Origin: Hormiphora californensis | Taxonomy: Eukaryota > Ctenophora > Tentaculata > Cydippida > Pleurobrachiidae | Length of the DNA stretch: 64,000 nt | NCBI GenBank assembly: GCA_020137815.1 | Contig: CM035360.1 | Coordinates: 1,950,077-2,014,076 of the forward strand | Direction of reading: 5' to 3' | Shown: one piece after another, positions 23,501 through 36,403 of the stretch | Position numbering within the stretch: the first letter of the stretch is position 1 | Layout: each line of letters starts with the position of its first letter | The notes under the pieces: model-generated | Database searches by the model: none | What the model was told of the DNA's origin: nothing | What the model saw: the letters and a program-made list of their open reading frames with translations, nothing else | Position numbers and translations under genes: made by a program

Positions 23501-24884
23501 CTCTTTCTGATGTAGTAGTCCGCTAGAGATATCCAGAGGCGACCTAGAGGGAGATTATATTATACAACGATTGTGTATTTGATGTTCTAAATCTCCTTTA
23601 CTTTTATAAAAGAGCTCTCTAGCCGTGGCGGGGTGCAGGAAACAAGGCAAGTACAACGATCGAGAATGAGAAATGTGAGATAGTTAAATTCAGAAATAAT
23701 ACCAATGTCCAATGTGGACCCCTACCAGTCATATCAGTGAACCGTTGAAGTCCTTGTCGTATGACTGGCTCCACATGGATCGAATGGATTTTGGTAGGAT
23801 TCTCACTCAACAGCTGACATAGCATTTCCCACATTTGATGCTTTGATTTTCCTGAAAGGATTCGTTAGAAATAAAGATTTGATCACAAAGGTTAGTCTGT
23901 ATTGTCAACTGTTGAAAGCCTGAGGGAGACAAATAAATTCATGGCATAACCGAATGTTTATTGTTAGATTATTGTTAGATTACTAAATTAGTAGTTTAAT
24001 TTAAACTACTAATTTAGTAACTTACCTTTTTTAGACTGGAAATCATCATCATTGAGGCATTTAGTAAGGAGTAGCGCAGCTTCATCCAGATGGTCAACGG
24101 AGATCAGAAAATCAATGAGAATCTAAAACATGGAACTGGGTTATGAATTATAGGTTGTGCAACAAAAGAGTGTGCAGAGTAAAGGTAAACACTCTGTGTG
24201 TTCGGTATTTCCGGCTCAGTTGTATGTGCATTATGTTGGTGAATACACCAATGAACCGGAGCCAAGAAAGTGAGTGTGCGGAATAGTGTAGACAACACAA
24301 TAATAACTATGCGACACAAAAGCAGCTGATTGGTTAACTTGTTACATTTAATTACATGTGTGAGCCGTGTCCCCTACCTCAGCGTCATCTGGGGCAAGTT
24401 GAAGGTATCTCCTGTAAACTCGCAGCGCTTGTTCCTTGATGTTATGTTTCTTGATAAACTCCAGGTATATCGGCCAGATCCTCCCATGCTGAGTGATGGG
24501 AAGGGAGCGTAGCGCTCGATCCAGTGTTTGCCGAGCCTTCGTTACATAGTTCAGATCCACTACGAACTTACAATAGTCCATCCAAATCCGGGGCATTTTA
24601 TGCAGAAACACCAGAGCTCGTTCATAGCAATCAATAACTCGGTCCATTTCAGGATCTTCAACGGAGCGGTGTTTGGTTCCCTTGCGTCTGAGACACAAAT
24701 ACTTGTACCAAATTTTGTAGCTGCATGGTAACTCCTTTAGTGCTCTCTCATACACAGTGTACAGGGCTATTTTGGGTCCCCGGGATTTGTGTTCCGCATA
24801 CCGTAGCCATGGTTTCACGCTGTATGCGTTTCTTAGGACCTCTTCCTCATACGGAATATCCTCATTTTCGATCTGAGCAACCAT
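20542..24884 (-). CDS. XAB2: XAB2/SYF1 pre-mRNA splicing factor (HAT-repeat protein)
   Basis: SYF1/XAB2 is a HAT-repeat scaffold of the Prp19/NTC complex in the spliceosome and also acts in transcription-coupled repair. Eleven exons in phase: 24884-24378, 24122-24026, 23851-23726, 23543-23205, 23098-22920, 22619-22459, 22313-22059, 21851-21677, 21495-21256, 21114-20922 and 20762-20542, giving 830 residues (human 855). Matching signatures are [11 protein letters not shown] at the start, [128 protein letters not shown] and an acidic tail. A stop codon lies in frame just upstream of ATG 24882-24884, and an AG lies 2 bases before the ATG. A hAT-like MITE ends 9 bases inside the intron after the exon 23098-22920. 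Confidence 0.95.
22803..22911. mobile_element. hAT-like MITE copy 2
   Basis: A 109-bp copy with ends CAAGAACCGACCGA and TCGGTCGGTTCCTG, close to the other copies. The flanks (TGCGTGTC and GTTCAAAC) do not match, so no target duplication is visible here. It lies 9 bases from the XAB2 donor at 22919. Confidence 0.85.
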
Positions 24885-25956
24885 AGCTTCGAGAAAAGGT
24901 TACGAGTTATGATACAAAACGTCGGGAAGGACGAAATGTGCGCGAAAAAGAAAGAAAAGTCCAAAGAACTTTTTTTTTTGGAGCTGGAGTCTTCTTGGAT
25001 GGCGCGGCGCCAAATTTGAATTTTCGAATGCTTGTTGCGCTGCAACAAATTGTAACGCGCGGTGAAATGCCGCTTGTCGCGCGCGTACCCTTTTCAATCT
25101 CGCGATCGAGTTTTTTCCCAAAAGTTTAAAATTTAAATTTGCAAAAATTTGAAATTGTTTCGTGACGAGTGTCGTCCCCCTGTCGTCCCTGTCCGGGTGT
25201 CCGCGGACACCCAGACCAAAAAGACGGAGAGAGAAAAGAAGAAAAAATGGAAAAAAACAAAAAGAATTTGAAAAAAATCGGTGAAAACTGCGAAATTTTG
25301 GATTTGCGCGCAGCCGGGTGTCCGGAGCTCTGGCTGACACCCAGGTTCACTGCGCGCACCTGTAACGCACGGCAGAGCATAAAGAAGGTTCTTCCGCGCG
25401 CCACAGTGCATTTTGACATGACGAGGGTGTCCGGTTCACCCAGAAAGTTGTGTGCGCGCGGATGAGTTTTTTTTTGTTGTGATCAGAAAACTTTCATCTT
25501 TGTTTCCATTTTTCACAAAAGGAGTTCAGAAATGCTTAAAATCGTTTAAAAACGCCTCAAAATGTCCGAAATTTTCGGGGGGCTTCGCCCCCTCAACCCC
25601 CACCGGGGCTTGCAGCCCCTGGACCCTGCCTGCGGGGGCTCTGCCCCCACACCCCCTGACCGAGGCTACCGCCCCTGGCCCCGGACACCCAGGAACTTGC
25701 TGGGCCCAAGGCCCAGCGCCGTCCCTGCCCTGTATCTCACCATTTTCCCACGTTAAGAGAAATTCATATTGATTTTCTCAGATTTATATGTAACAAAAAT
25801 GAGTTATGTCTGATTTCTTACTAACATTCGTGAATCGGTGACGGTCTGGCAGCAAATTTCATTGTGGAAAACTAACTGACTGATCTCCCTAGCCTATTCA
25901 AGGGTTCCCGCTAAGTTGAAGAAGTCAGAATTAGAAATGGAGATGCGGCAAAGTTG
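24885..25956. promoter_or_regulatory. GC-rich divergent interval between XAB2 and the CCDC142-like gene
   Basis: The start codons of the two genes point away from each other across about 1.07 kb, so promoters of both probably lie here. CpG-rich stretches occur at 24990-25460, with the palindrome GGGTGTCCGCGGACACCC near 25195-25212. A run of GC hairpins lies at 25576-25720. Several overlapping open frames on both strands reflect GC content and show no homology that I recognise. Confidence 0.6.
25576..25720. repeat. Array of GC-rich hairpins
   Basis: Four short stem-loops follow each other: GGGGGCTTCGCCCCC, GGGGCTTGCAGCCCC, TGCGGGGGCTCTGCCCCCAC and CTGGGCCCAAGGCCCAG, spaced by C-rich linkers. 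The AT-rich surroundings make the block stand out in composition. Confidence 0.8.
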
Positions 25957-28900
25957 ATGGCATCAACCGTTCCTCGCATTGAAACTAAAGATAAACCCTC
26001 CACCCCTTCTAAAAAGTAAGGATCATTTGAAAATTTTGAAAAGACACGATAAGTAACTCGTTCTTCTTTTTATAGAAACCCAAAAAAGCAAGTAAAAGTA
26101 ACCGAGGAATGTCCGACCTACTACGAAGATGAAGCCAAGAAGGGAAAACAACTTTACTCGATCCTCTCCAAGTACGGTCCCACTCAACACTGATTGTTGA
26201 TTGTGCCCCCACCTAATTTATTTTGGTCCTAACATTTATATTTTGTTATCAGATCTGAGACCTGATTATTAATATCTCCACCTGTCAGTAACATGTTTTC
26301 CTCCTCAGGTATGTGTGCTATGTGCCCCAAACTCGACACAGTTTCCTCCGTCAAACGTCCCCTCACACCCATTGGAAAAGCACAGGGCAGCCCTATCTTA
26401 TGTGGTATGACTATACGACCCGGTTACACGCTCAGAAAACACAACTGAGCCTCCTGAAGAAACTTTATAATCAAAAGTAAGTAACTATTGTGTTACTGCA
26501 TGTTACCATGCTACAATGGTAACTTTTCAAATTATGAAGTTGAGGATCCCAGATTTACATTTTGTTGTCATAACAGATTAACTCATCTTATCTCACCATC
26601 GTATCTCACCAGATACTACACGGTTCAGTTTCTATTTAAATTGAAGCAAGTACTGGCGCTACAAAGAGAAGTCGAGAGTAGTGTGTGTTACTTTGCTAGT
26701 TTCAGTCTTACCGCTGATACCTCCAAACTACCCAAGATCAACGTGCTATGCAAACAGGTAATTAAATGTTAATTATTGTAATTAATATATACTGCTGTCA
26801 CTCAACATTAATAATGTAGAGTGTGTTTTAGTATTGCTGCAGAGTGTAGACTGTAGATCAGGGCTTGTAGTGTGTCTGCATCTGCAACAATAATGGGACA
26901 GGGGGTCTACTATAAATAATGGGACAAGGGGGTCTACCAGAAATAATGGGACAGGGGGTCTACTATAAATAATGGGACAGGGGGTCTACTATAAATAATG
27001 GGACAGGGGGTCTACTATAACAAATAATGGGACAGGGGGTCTACTATAAATAATGGGACAGGGAGGGGTATACTATAAATAATGGGACAGGGAGGGGTCT
27101 ACTATAAATAATGGGACAGGGGGTCTACTAGAAATAATGGGACAGGGGGTCTACTATAAATAATGGGACAGGGAGGGGTCTACCCCGGAAATACACCTCT
27201 CCCTGGATCAACCCTTGTGTGAGAGGGTAGAGCAAAGAAAGATCAACCCTCACCTGCACCAGTATTTCCCAACTCGCAACAAACTCAAACCCCACCTACT
27301 GTTTCAGATTGTCAGTTTACTGAACGACCTGCAATCCTGCTCCCATGAAAAGATATCCAAGATCCTTGATAGAAGTGCCTCTGTCACTGCCTTCCTCGCC
27401 CGATACAAATCTCTTTTTGATGACGTCACTTATGACCTCATCCAGTGTGCCAGGACAACCCGACAAATCATCCTTAACGAGCTGAAGTTCTGCTACTTGT
27501 TCTCAAACTTCCGATCCCGGGTCTACGGGGGTGTTGATTACGTTGTTCAGTTTAATGATATTGCCTACCATCCTGTGTTTTCGGGAGTTACTGATCTTGT
27601 TATCTATCTGGATACGGTGGTGGAGGTGAACTGCGATACCGCTACTGCTTACATTGCAAGGTTTGTGAATTTGCAGGAACCGACCGAATCAGGAAATACT
27701 GGTCCCTGATTGGCTGATAACCAGTCACGTGACCTAAATAAAGAGTTCTGATTGGTTGTTTACTTGTTTCGGTCGGTTCCTGTGAATTTGTAATCAATGT
27801 ATCAATAATTATACATAGCAAGGTAATCAGTGTACAAGGTTTGTTTGTCTAAAAGTCGAAAGTCCCCTACTTTTGTATATTGTCTTTCTGTCCCTTTGGG
27901 AATCCAAATTGTGTCACGTTTCTAAGCCACGCGGCGCTAGTATAGAAGAACCCCAACCCCCAACCACTGAACGATCCCCACCACTGCACACCCTAAACTC
28001 TCCAGCCTAAAACCCCATCACAGAACACCCTAAACTCTCTCTCTAAAACCCCATCACAGAACACCCTGAACTCTCTCTAAACTCTCTCTAAAACCCCATC
28101 CCCCCAGGTCGTTCCACCAGAAGATTCTAACAGTTCACAACAAGTCCCTACCCGTAATAGACCCGGGAAGTAGCCCTGCATCGGTGCTGGCCAACATTCG
28201 GAGTTGTGGGAGTTGCATGAAGCAGGGACACTTTCTACACAGCTACTGTTTTAACAAGAAAACACAATTCTTGGACGCGGTAAGAGATCAGCTTACAGTG
28301 CTGCTTGTAGTCGTATTACCGTAATAGAAATACAGTAATGAGACACGCACGTTGCATAACGCGCGGCAGAAAGTGCATGTGTTCAGCACGTACTAGCGCC
28401 CTGATTGGCCACGGTTGCGTGTCGTCTTACTGTATCTCAGTTTTCCATTACCGTTTTCCCACTACAAGCGACCGTGTTAGTTTGATAATTGATAAGGGTA
28501 TTTGTTAGGACCATCTAGGAGTAAATTCCGTTATCTCCCTCACCCCTAATAACTCACCCCACTCCCCAGATGTCGGTCATGCTCCAAGGAGCAGGGGAAC
28601 ACAGAGTCAGTAGTCGATCAGACATGTGTACCTCAAACTATGTGGAGGAGCGAATGTCACGTGACCTTTTGAGGGCCCTCTACAGACTCTGCAGCTCCAG
28701 TGTGTTTTACGAGACAAGACTGCAGGCAAACACAAACGTACCAGGGGTAAGAAGATTATTTTGGTTATTTTGGTTATTTTTCCATGACTATTTTTATATT
28801 TAATTTGTTACAGATTTGATTATTGTTAAGTGTATACACGTATTTATATTCAGGCCGATGTTGGCCGCCACCCCCCTTTTTCTTTCCCTTATTTTTCCAT

Positions 28901-31073
28901 GTTGGTTTAGTTTGATTCGTGATGTTCTTAACCAACTCCTTCCATGTTTCTCAAGTGCTCTCTGTCACATATTGGGCCTCCTGCATAAAACTATACCTTA
29001 TATGGCCCTTTTTCTCGATTCGATCGCTATCCAATTTTCCCACCTCTACGTCTCGCCTTCTTGAGGTAACCAGTTTGGGTTGTTAAACCCTCATCTAGAA
29101 TTCGCAATATCCCAGGCCCCAGTGGGCTACTAGTTTTATGTGGTTTTGATACCAAATCAGCTCCTGAAACCACCCCTGTTTTCCAAATGTTAGGGTTAGA
29201 ACATAACAAATCAGCTATTAAACATAACCCACTGCTGCAACCCCCCTGTTTTCCTGGTTGGGTACAAAAATAACAAAGGGGCCCTGATTGGTAATACCAG
29301 CAGAAACATAATCAGTAAATCAGTTAGCGTGTACTCTCTCTCGTCAGGAAATAGACTGAGTGTATTGATTATACAACTTGGTGTAGTGAGAGTGAGGTAG
29401 TGGAAAGAGAGTGTGCACGTCAAGTGAGAGAGAGAGGGAGAAAAAAGAAAAAAGAGAGAGCCCCCTGGTCCCCCTAGTTTAGAGCGCAACCAGAGGCCTC
29501 TCTGTTTGACTATTACAAATTAGAACACCCGCGGCACTAAACATCCAGTGTACAGTACCAGTGTATACCAGTACATTGTCCCTTTACAAGTCCTCATCCT
29601 CTCATGAGGCAATCAATGTTCAGTGTACAATGTAAATGGCAATGTGTAGAGTCCAATCGACTAAAGAAGAAAGGATCAATATGCGAACTATAATTCCGGA
29701 CCCTTTAGTCTACAATATCAGTTAAATCAGAGGTGTCAAACACATTCTTCTCCAGCTTCTAACACAATTCTCTTCTCCCTAGGGTCGGAGCCTGGTATCC
29801 GTGGTCCACGAACAGTATCTCGACATGACCAGGAAATCATCTAGGAGGAGATGGGAAGAGAACTTCTCAACTGTTATCTACTCCTACACCTCCCGCTCCC
29901 TTCCCGTCTCCTGGAGGGCTTGTGATGCTCTGCCCTGCTTGGAGCTGACCCTCAGGAAACTAGAAACAAGTAAGAGATAGAGACTAGAGAGATAGAGAGG
30001 GAGAGGGAAACTAAATTTGTAAAGATTAAATCTCATTGCATACAGTACCTACTATCTGCGATTCTTAGATAATTCTCCATTATTTGAATATTATTCAAAA
30101 AGCTCTTACATCTATAGAACTAAGAGATGCCATGCTTGAATGACGCACGTTCGGCTAGACGAAATTCATCATGGGGACTCTATAATAGACTGAGAGAAAG
30201 AGAGAGAAATTATTATAAATTTCGTAATACTACCATTACACTCTCAATTCTTTTTTTACTGAAAGCAAAATTTCCAAGAACATCGTTTTGAAAAAGAGTT
30301 CCTTCGAGCCAACCAAAGTTCAACAACTACCCCTAAACTTTAAGTGCATTTACTTGTAATCTGTAAAGGCAATTCTATTCAAAGATTTGCCTAGTATAGC
30401 TAGACTGTGTTTCGCGCGCCCCGCCCGTGAAATGTAATGAAGGGTTAGAACATAACAATCAAAGATTGGGGCTTATAGTTGTTAAATATTGGTCAGCTCG
30501 ATGATCATTTACAGATAATTATTATTCCATTTTATAGGTTACTATTCTGAGGTGACGGCGTCCCTGCTCAGGAAACTAAAACTCGATCAGCTAACTATTC
30601 AATCTAATAGAGGTAAGAAAATCACTTCTTGGAATATTAATACTAATAAAGTACGTATCTTGCCTCTCCCAAATTATCTAATAGAGGTAAGAAAATCACT
30701 AAAAAACCGCTCACTTCTTGGAATACTATCTTGCCTCCCTAATTATCACATGTAGCTCTCTACAATGCAGAGTACAAGTTATGCAGCTCTATTCACATAC
30801 AGTATAGCCGATGGGTCTATTGTTACTATTGGAACTAAAACAATTGAGCACTCACTGCCTGTCTGTCTGTCTGTCTTTATGTCTGTCTAATGTCTATCTG
30901 TACATGTCATTAATTCTTGATGCGCTTATCTAATAAATCTCGATAATAAATAATGACTCATTTGTGTTCTTCCCACGAAAAGTGCAATTACTTCCTTTGT
31001 CACAACGTTCTCTCACTCAGTTACAAACTTTACTCTGAGTAGTAGTACACTTCTTCTGTCATCATTAGATAAT

Positions 31074-31140
<67 letters not shown>

Positions 31141-34100
31141 GAGGATCTGCATCACTCTCACGCTCTACTGCTCTCGTCGTCCTCTCGTCGAGATTTCTCC
31201 TCCTCTGCTCTCTCTCTCCTTCCATCTCTCTCTCTCTCTCCTCTCGCTCTCCTCCTGCTCTCTCTACCTGCTCTCGTCTGCTCTCCTTGTCTCTCTTCTC
31301 TCTCTTTCTCTCTCTCCTCTTTCCTGCTTCCTTTCTATTTCTTTCTCCTCTTCTTTTTCTCTCCCCCTCTCTCGCCCTCCTTTTCTTCTCCCCCCCTTCC
31401 TCCTTTTCCTTTTTTTTCCCTTGGGGAAACCGGTTCCCAGGGGAAATTTTAAAGTTTTTTTGTGGAAACTTCTGATTTTTTTTTAAAAACTAAAAAAAAC
31501 ACCTGTTTATATATTCACCCGTATCAAATCGCACTAAAAATTGCATTTTCCCCTCTGCCCCCCCAAATTATGGTCATTTTTTTTCCGAGAAAAATCAAAA
31601 AGGGAAAAAAACCTTGGAAAGAAAATAGTGATACGTTTAATTTTTTTCATATTTTCTTCAAAAACTTTCTTTTTACAAACTCACATCCTTTTTTCCCCCC
31701 AAGGGAAAAAATACGTTTTCCCATTCCCCCCCACCCCCCCTTCTCTTTCCCTTTCCCCTTTTTAACCCCCCCCTTTCTCTCTTTTCCCATTTCCCCCCCC
31801 TTTTCTCCAAATTCCATGAAAAACCAAAACCAATGACTATCATGTGTACCGCTTTGGAAATCCAAATGTTTGCTTTTTTCCCCAATTAAAAGATTAAAAA
31901 TCAAAGCCGTAATTGGGGCGCAAACCTATAAAAACTACAAAAACCCCGACACACACAGATTTACTGACTGAGCTGAGGTCGCAGATTATAAATGTAACAT
32001 GACACCCTCGTACACACACGCATATTGGTAGCAAGTCGAGAGAGGTGCCTACACAAAGATCTAAATCTCTCCTTTTCTCTCCCAAATTAAATCGTTTGAT
32101 TTACTTAGTTCAACCTGTCCAATCTCTGTCTAATTCCATACATTTTGAACTGAGACAAAAATGGTTATATAACGAAATACTCAACAAGAATATATATTGA
32201 AAATCGTTTCTCTTGTCAACCCCCCCCCCAGAAGGGGCAATAAGGAAAAGTGTAAAGACTCTTTTATAAAAAAAGTCCCAAAGTCCTGGGCTTTTATTTA
32301 AAAAATCTGTAAAGAGATAATTTTCCAAAATACTCGACAGTGTTTTGGAAACCCCCCTTTAACTATCGAAAACGAGAAAATATATATCGTTTTTCGCAAA
32401 GGGACTATCCAAAATTTCGTTTTCCCCTATGCCCTCCCTCTCTAGATTTAGATACCCTAACATATGCTTGGGGGGAAATCTTTTTTTGGAAAAAAATACC
32501 CCCCTGTCATTCAAAAACCCCCTGTATCTGGATGGGGGGAAATTTCCCCCCAAATTTTTTTTTAAAGGAAACTTTTTTATACCTTAAAAAAAAAATTTTC
32601 TTTTTTTTTTTTTCCCTTTTTCTTCCCCCGGGTTTTCCCCCGGGGAAAAATTTTTCCCTTCACCCCTTTCTTCTCTTTTTTTTTTAACCCCCCCCCCTTT
32701 TTTTTTTCCCCTTCAATACCATAAAAACCCTAAATTTTTAGTGTCCCGGGGGCCTTAAATTTTTGGGGGGGAAAAAATCCAAAATAAAGCAAAAGGGGGG
32801 GGTTTTTTTTAAACCAAAACCCAAAGTTTTTCTCGGGGGGAAAGGCGGATTTTTTCGGGGTCAGATGCGAACCTGCCCCCCTTTGGGCTCGGAAGGTCCT
32901 CCAAAAAATTTTTTTTTCCCCAAATTAAAAATTTTGATTTTTTTTAAACGAAGCAAATTTAAATTTTGTGGAAAAAGGGTTTTAAACGAAATCCCGTTTT
33001 TAAAAAGGTTTCCTTTGACCCCCCCTATTTTAAAATTCGTTTTTGCCCTTTTAAAAATTTAAATTTGGGTTTGCAAGAATTTTTTTTTCCCGGTTTCTGG
33101 GGGTTGGAGGGTTGCAAAAAAAACGGAAAAATTTTTTTTTGGGAATTTTTTTTCTTTTTAAATGAACCTTAATTTTAATCCCTCTTGCTTTTTTTGTTCC
33201 CCTTTTTTTTTTTTGGGGAAAAGGGGGGTTCCAAAAAGGCCCCTTTCCCCCCTCCTTGTTTGTTCCTCTTGCCCTCCCCCCCCCCCCCCCTTTTTAGTTT
33301 TTGTTAGGGTTTTTCTTTTTGGGCGGGGGGTTTTTCCCCTGGGGGTTTTTGGCCCTGAATTTTTTCCCTGGGCCCTGTTGGGGGGGGGTGTGGGTTTAAA
33401 GGGGAAAAAACCCCCTTTTTGGCCCCAAAAGGGAAAACTTTTTGGGGTTGAGGAATTTTTGGGGAAAGGGGGGGGGGGGGGGGGGGGAAAGGGGGAGGGA
33501 AAAAGGGGGAGGGGGGGGAGGGGGGAGGCGGGCCCAGGCGTTTTGGGCCTTCCTGTGGGGGTCCTCTTCCTCCTTTTTTTTTCCCCTTCCCCTTTCCTCT
33601 CTCTCCCGTTTTTGGTTTTCTCCGCCCGGGCCCTTTCCCCAATTTCAAAAAAAATTTTGGGGGATTTTAAAAAATTAAAATTTAAACCCCGGGGGAAAAG
33701 GAAAATTTTTAATTTCAAAAAAAAATTTTCCCCCCCTTTTTTTGGGGGGGTTTGGAAATTGACCGGTCTACAAAATTAAGGAACATTTGTCTTTTTTGGG
33801 GATTCCAGAGGTAGAGCCAGAGATAAGATGAGAGAGTAAGGACCCGGAGAAAAAGAAAAAAGGAGGGAAGTACTCGTAGTTAGTTATAATAGCTCTCCTT
33901 CTGTAAAGTTCCGTGGTAACAAAACTCTCCCTTTTAAAACTTTTTATTCTTGGAGAGAAAACCAAAAATATATCTAACTGATACAATGATAAGATTTTTC
34001 AAAAAAAAGGGAAAATTTAAAAAGAGAAAAGGGGAAATCTTTAAAAGCTCTAACTTGGGCAACCCCCGACAAGCAGCGACAAATTAGCGGTTTTTTTTTA

Positions 34101-36403
34101 AAAGAAAGGACGAGGGGGGGGGAAATTTTCCCATTTAGTCCCTGTAATCCGTAAATTTTAATACGGGGGATTCATTTTCTCCCCATTTTCAGGGTTCACA
34201 GAAAAACCCCAAATTGGGAGCAGTTTTTGGTGACCCTATTGTCTCTATTTAAGCTTGTATTTCGATTTTGAAAGGTAAACAAAATAAACAATTGATATTA
34301 GTTACTTTTAGATCCAATTCCCTTATATTTTCTTGTCTCCCATCCCCTTCCACCCTTTAGGTCATAACCAACAAACTTTTACAGGGTACTGCAAAAATGC
34401 AGCCAAGATTGTGCAATTGGAAAGTGGTCGAAATCCTTTCTCTCCCTGTATGAAGCTATTTCCTTCCTAGATACTCTACACAAGCAACTTACTTACACGG
34501 GTAACACACACACGCCCCTCCGTGTCACTCTATCGCTAATCGAATATCCCCTCGCCCCCTTACACCCGCCCTTTCCTCAGAGGACTGTACAGTTCCCTCC
34601 TACCTGCTGAGATCACTGGAGGGAGAAATATCGGCCGCTAAATCATCCATCCAACTCCTGAAGGTATATGACACACAACTTACATCACACTGCAGCACCT
34701 GTTCCTACCATGGACCTGGATTTGAACGGTCTTCGTTAACGTAGCGCGCGAAGGAGCGAGTGTGGAGGAAGTCGCGCGGTGAATTCAACCGCGCGCTTCT
34801 TCCATTTCCACATTTTCCGATTTTGCGCTGACAAGGGTCGGGCAATTGACTTTTATGTCTGAGCTCAGAGATCAGAATTGGTCTCTACTTGTAGCTCTAT
34901 TTAAATCTATCACCCCAGGAACTACTGGAAAGAACAACAAACTCTCTAGAAGAGCCGATTAGGAACAAGATTAGAGACAAATTCTCTGATGTCTTGCCCG
35001 GAGCAACATTTTGGAAAGGAGAATCATTTGGTACGTCACTATCCAACTACAAATGTTTTGATCGATTTTAACAGATTTCAATTTCTTTGACATTTTTCCA
35101 AATCATATCTTGTTCCACCCAATCATATCTCAGGTACAGAAATGACGAACTGTTTCGTGTCCCTTGCCAAGTTGGTTGAGGGCCTGGTGTCTGATTGTGC
35201 CACCCTCCCCGACATTACCAAGTCCCGGGTTCACCTTATAATCGTGGAGAAAATGGCACAAGCCATTCTAGTGTTGCTGATTAATAACAAGAAAATACAG
35301 TACAGGTTTGAAACTGTGATTTGAAATTCAAATACTAGTCCCTAAGTTCTGCTGTCAGAGCATTGGCCTGACGTGGCTTCCTCCCGCCGACCTGCCCTTA
35401 TTCTCATTTCTTTCACGCGGAGTGAGAACCGCGGTCAGAGCTGACATACGTTCTATTGTTATACTTGTTATGAAACTCACACCCACTTGTTCCAACAGTT
35501 CTGCGGGTGCCAAAAAGTTGGAGCGAAATGTGCAGGATTTGATGGATCAACTGAGAGGTCAAGTACCGACCCTGGGTGCCACTCCACTAATCCTAACTCT
35601 GAGGAACGATCTGAATAATCTGGTCAGCAAACGGAGCAAAACCTGCACTTGTAACAGCCGAGGTAAAGATTGATAGGTTTCACTGTCAGTTAGGTGTTGT
35701 GTTCAATCGAACGTGGACCCCAGGCCCATGTGTAAGGGAAATTTTGGTCGTGAATGGTACCAAATTACCGCCGCACCCAACTTAGACCACATCCTATGAT
35801 CATACCGCCCCATCTAACGCATACCCTCTCTTCATTACGTCATCTCGATAGGTACCTTACCGTCCCTTCATTTAACTACTACCATGACCCCCCCCCCCCC
35901 CCCCAGTTGCCTAGCTAGACTCTGTTTCCACGCCCGCGAAACACAAATGTCAAATGTAAAGGAGGGTTATTAGAACATAACTATTAGAACATAACAACCC
36001 CCTAGGTAACTGGAAGAGGAGGAGTGTCCCACAGCTCTGTACGGAGTGTTCTGGACCGGGCCCTCTCTCATGTAACCACCTTAAACCTCCTCCCTCCCCC
36101 TCTGGAACACGACAGATATTCTCCGATTCTGAGGTAAATCAAAACGTTTCGCAGCTACCTATTCCTGTCAGAGCCTGTCTGGCGCCGCGACCCCATCTGA
36201 GTACACTGTCGATTTGAGAATCAAATGGGGTTTGGCGCCTGCATACAGGTCAGAGCATTGGCCTGACAGAGCTATTCTGAGATATTAACCAGGGTCTGAG
36301 CTCTCTAACAACCTTCCAACTGCAGGTTGATGTAGATAACGTGTCAGCGAACCTGCGAATACGACAGAAGAAATTACTAAAGAAGAAGTTGATGGATCTG
36401 TAA
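25957..36403 (+). CDS. Large multi-exon protein, CCDC142-like (tentative)
   Basis: Sixteen exons are proposed: 25957-26015, 26076-26171, 26309-26476, 26613-26757, 27176-27660, 28108-28279, 28570-28746, 29783-29969, 30538-30612, 34385-34500, 34581-34663, 34919-35030, 35134-35305, 35499-35662, 36006-36133 and 36326-36403, about 805 residues. All junctions keep phase except 30612 to 34385, where one exon or some bases are missing. The intervening sequence is of poor quality. The protein is helical with scattered Cys; its C-terminal half (RVHLIIVEKMAQAILVLL, then SSAGAKKLERNVQDLMDQL) resembles the C-terminal domain of CCDC142 and of vesicle-tethering subunits. Length (human CCDC142 about 750) fits. 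The name is a guess from weak resemblance, the gene itself is well supported. Intron 4 carries a minisatellite that repeats the acceptor sequence. In-frame TAA lies upstream of the ATG. Confidence 0.7.
26884..27175. repeat. ~28-bp minisatellite in intron 4 of the CCDC142-like gene
   Basis: About ten copies of AATAATGGGACAGGGGGTCT plus ACTATA, with some carrying an extra GA (GGGACAGGGAGGGGTCTAC). The exon starting at 27176 uses the AG of the last GGGACAGGGAG unit and begins GGGTCTAC, so the unit includes the acceptor and the first exon bases. Confidence 0.85.
27674..27782. mobile_element. hAT-like MITE copy 3 with perfect 8-bp target duplication
   Basis: A 109-bp copy with ends CAGGAACCGACCGA and TCGGTTCCTG. 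It is flanked by TGAATTTG at 27666-27673 and again at 27783-27790. It lies just inside the intron after the exon ending at 27660 of the CCDC142-like gene. Confidence 0.9.
30600..30730. repeat. Tandem duplication of an exon-intron junction
   Basis: AATCTAATAGAGGTAAGAAA occurs at the exon end (30601-30620), and TATCTAATAGAGGTAAGAAA follows about 70 bases further on. The rest of the unit (CTTCTTGGAATA, TATCTTGCCTC) is also present twice. The donor GAG/GTAAGA is therefore duplicated. Confidence 0.75.
31074..31136. repeat. (AG)n microsatellite followed by a CT-rich tract
   Basis: About 60 bases of AG, then a C+T-rich stretch to about 31420 that leads into the low-complexity region. Confidence 0.95.
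31430..34150. other. Region of abnormal homopolymer runs, probably unreliable sequence
   Basis: Runs of A, T, G or C of 5-20 bases follow one another almost without break, for example at 32500-33780. Composition switches sharply between G-, C-, T- and A-runs. No motif, codon structure or repeat family is visible and the flanks are normal. This looks like low-quality or badly polished reads placed in an assembly gap. One exon of the CCDC142-like gene seems to be lost in it. The open frames at 32763-33779 are translations of these runs. Confidence 0.7.
36175..36248. repeat. GTCTGGCG hairpin MITE, copy
   Basis: A roughly 70-bp imperfect hairpin beginning TGTCTGGCGCCGCGACCCCA, with a middle TTGAGAATCAAATGGGG. 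It lies in the last intron of the CCDC142-like gene and is followed by GTCAGAGCATTGGCCTGAC. Confidence 0.75.

Noticed and set aside
33158-33779. Long Gly- and Pro-rich frames on both strands
   Set aside because: They arise from homopolymer runs in the unreliable segment.
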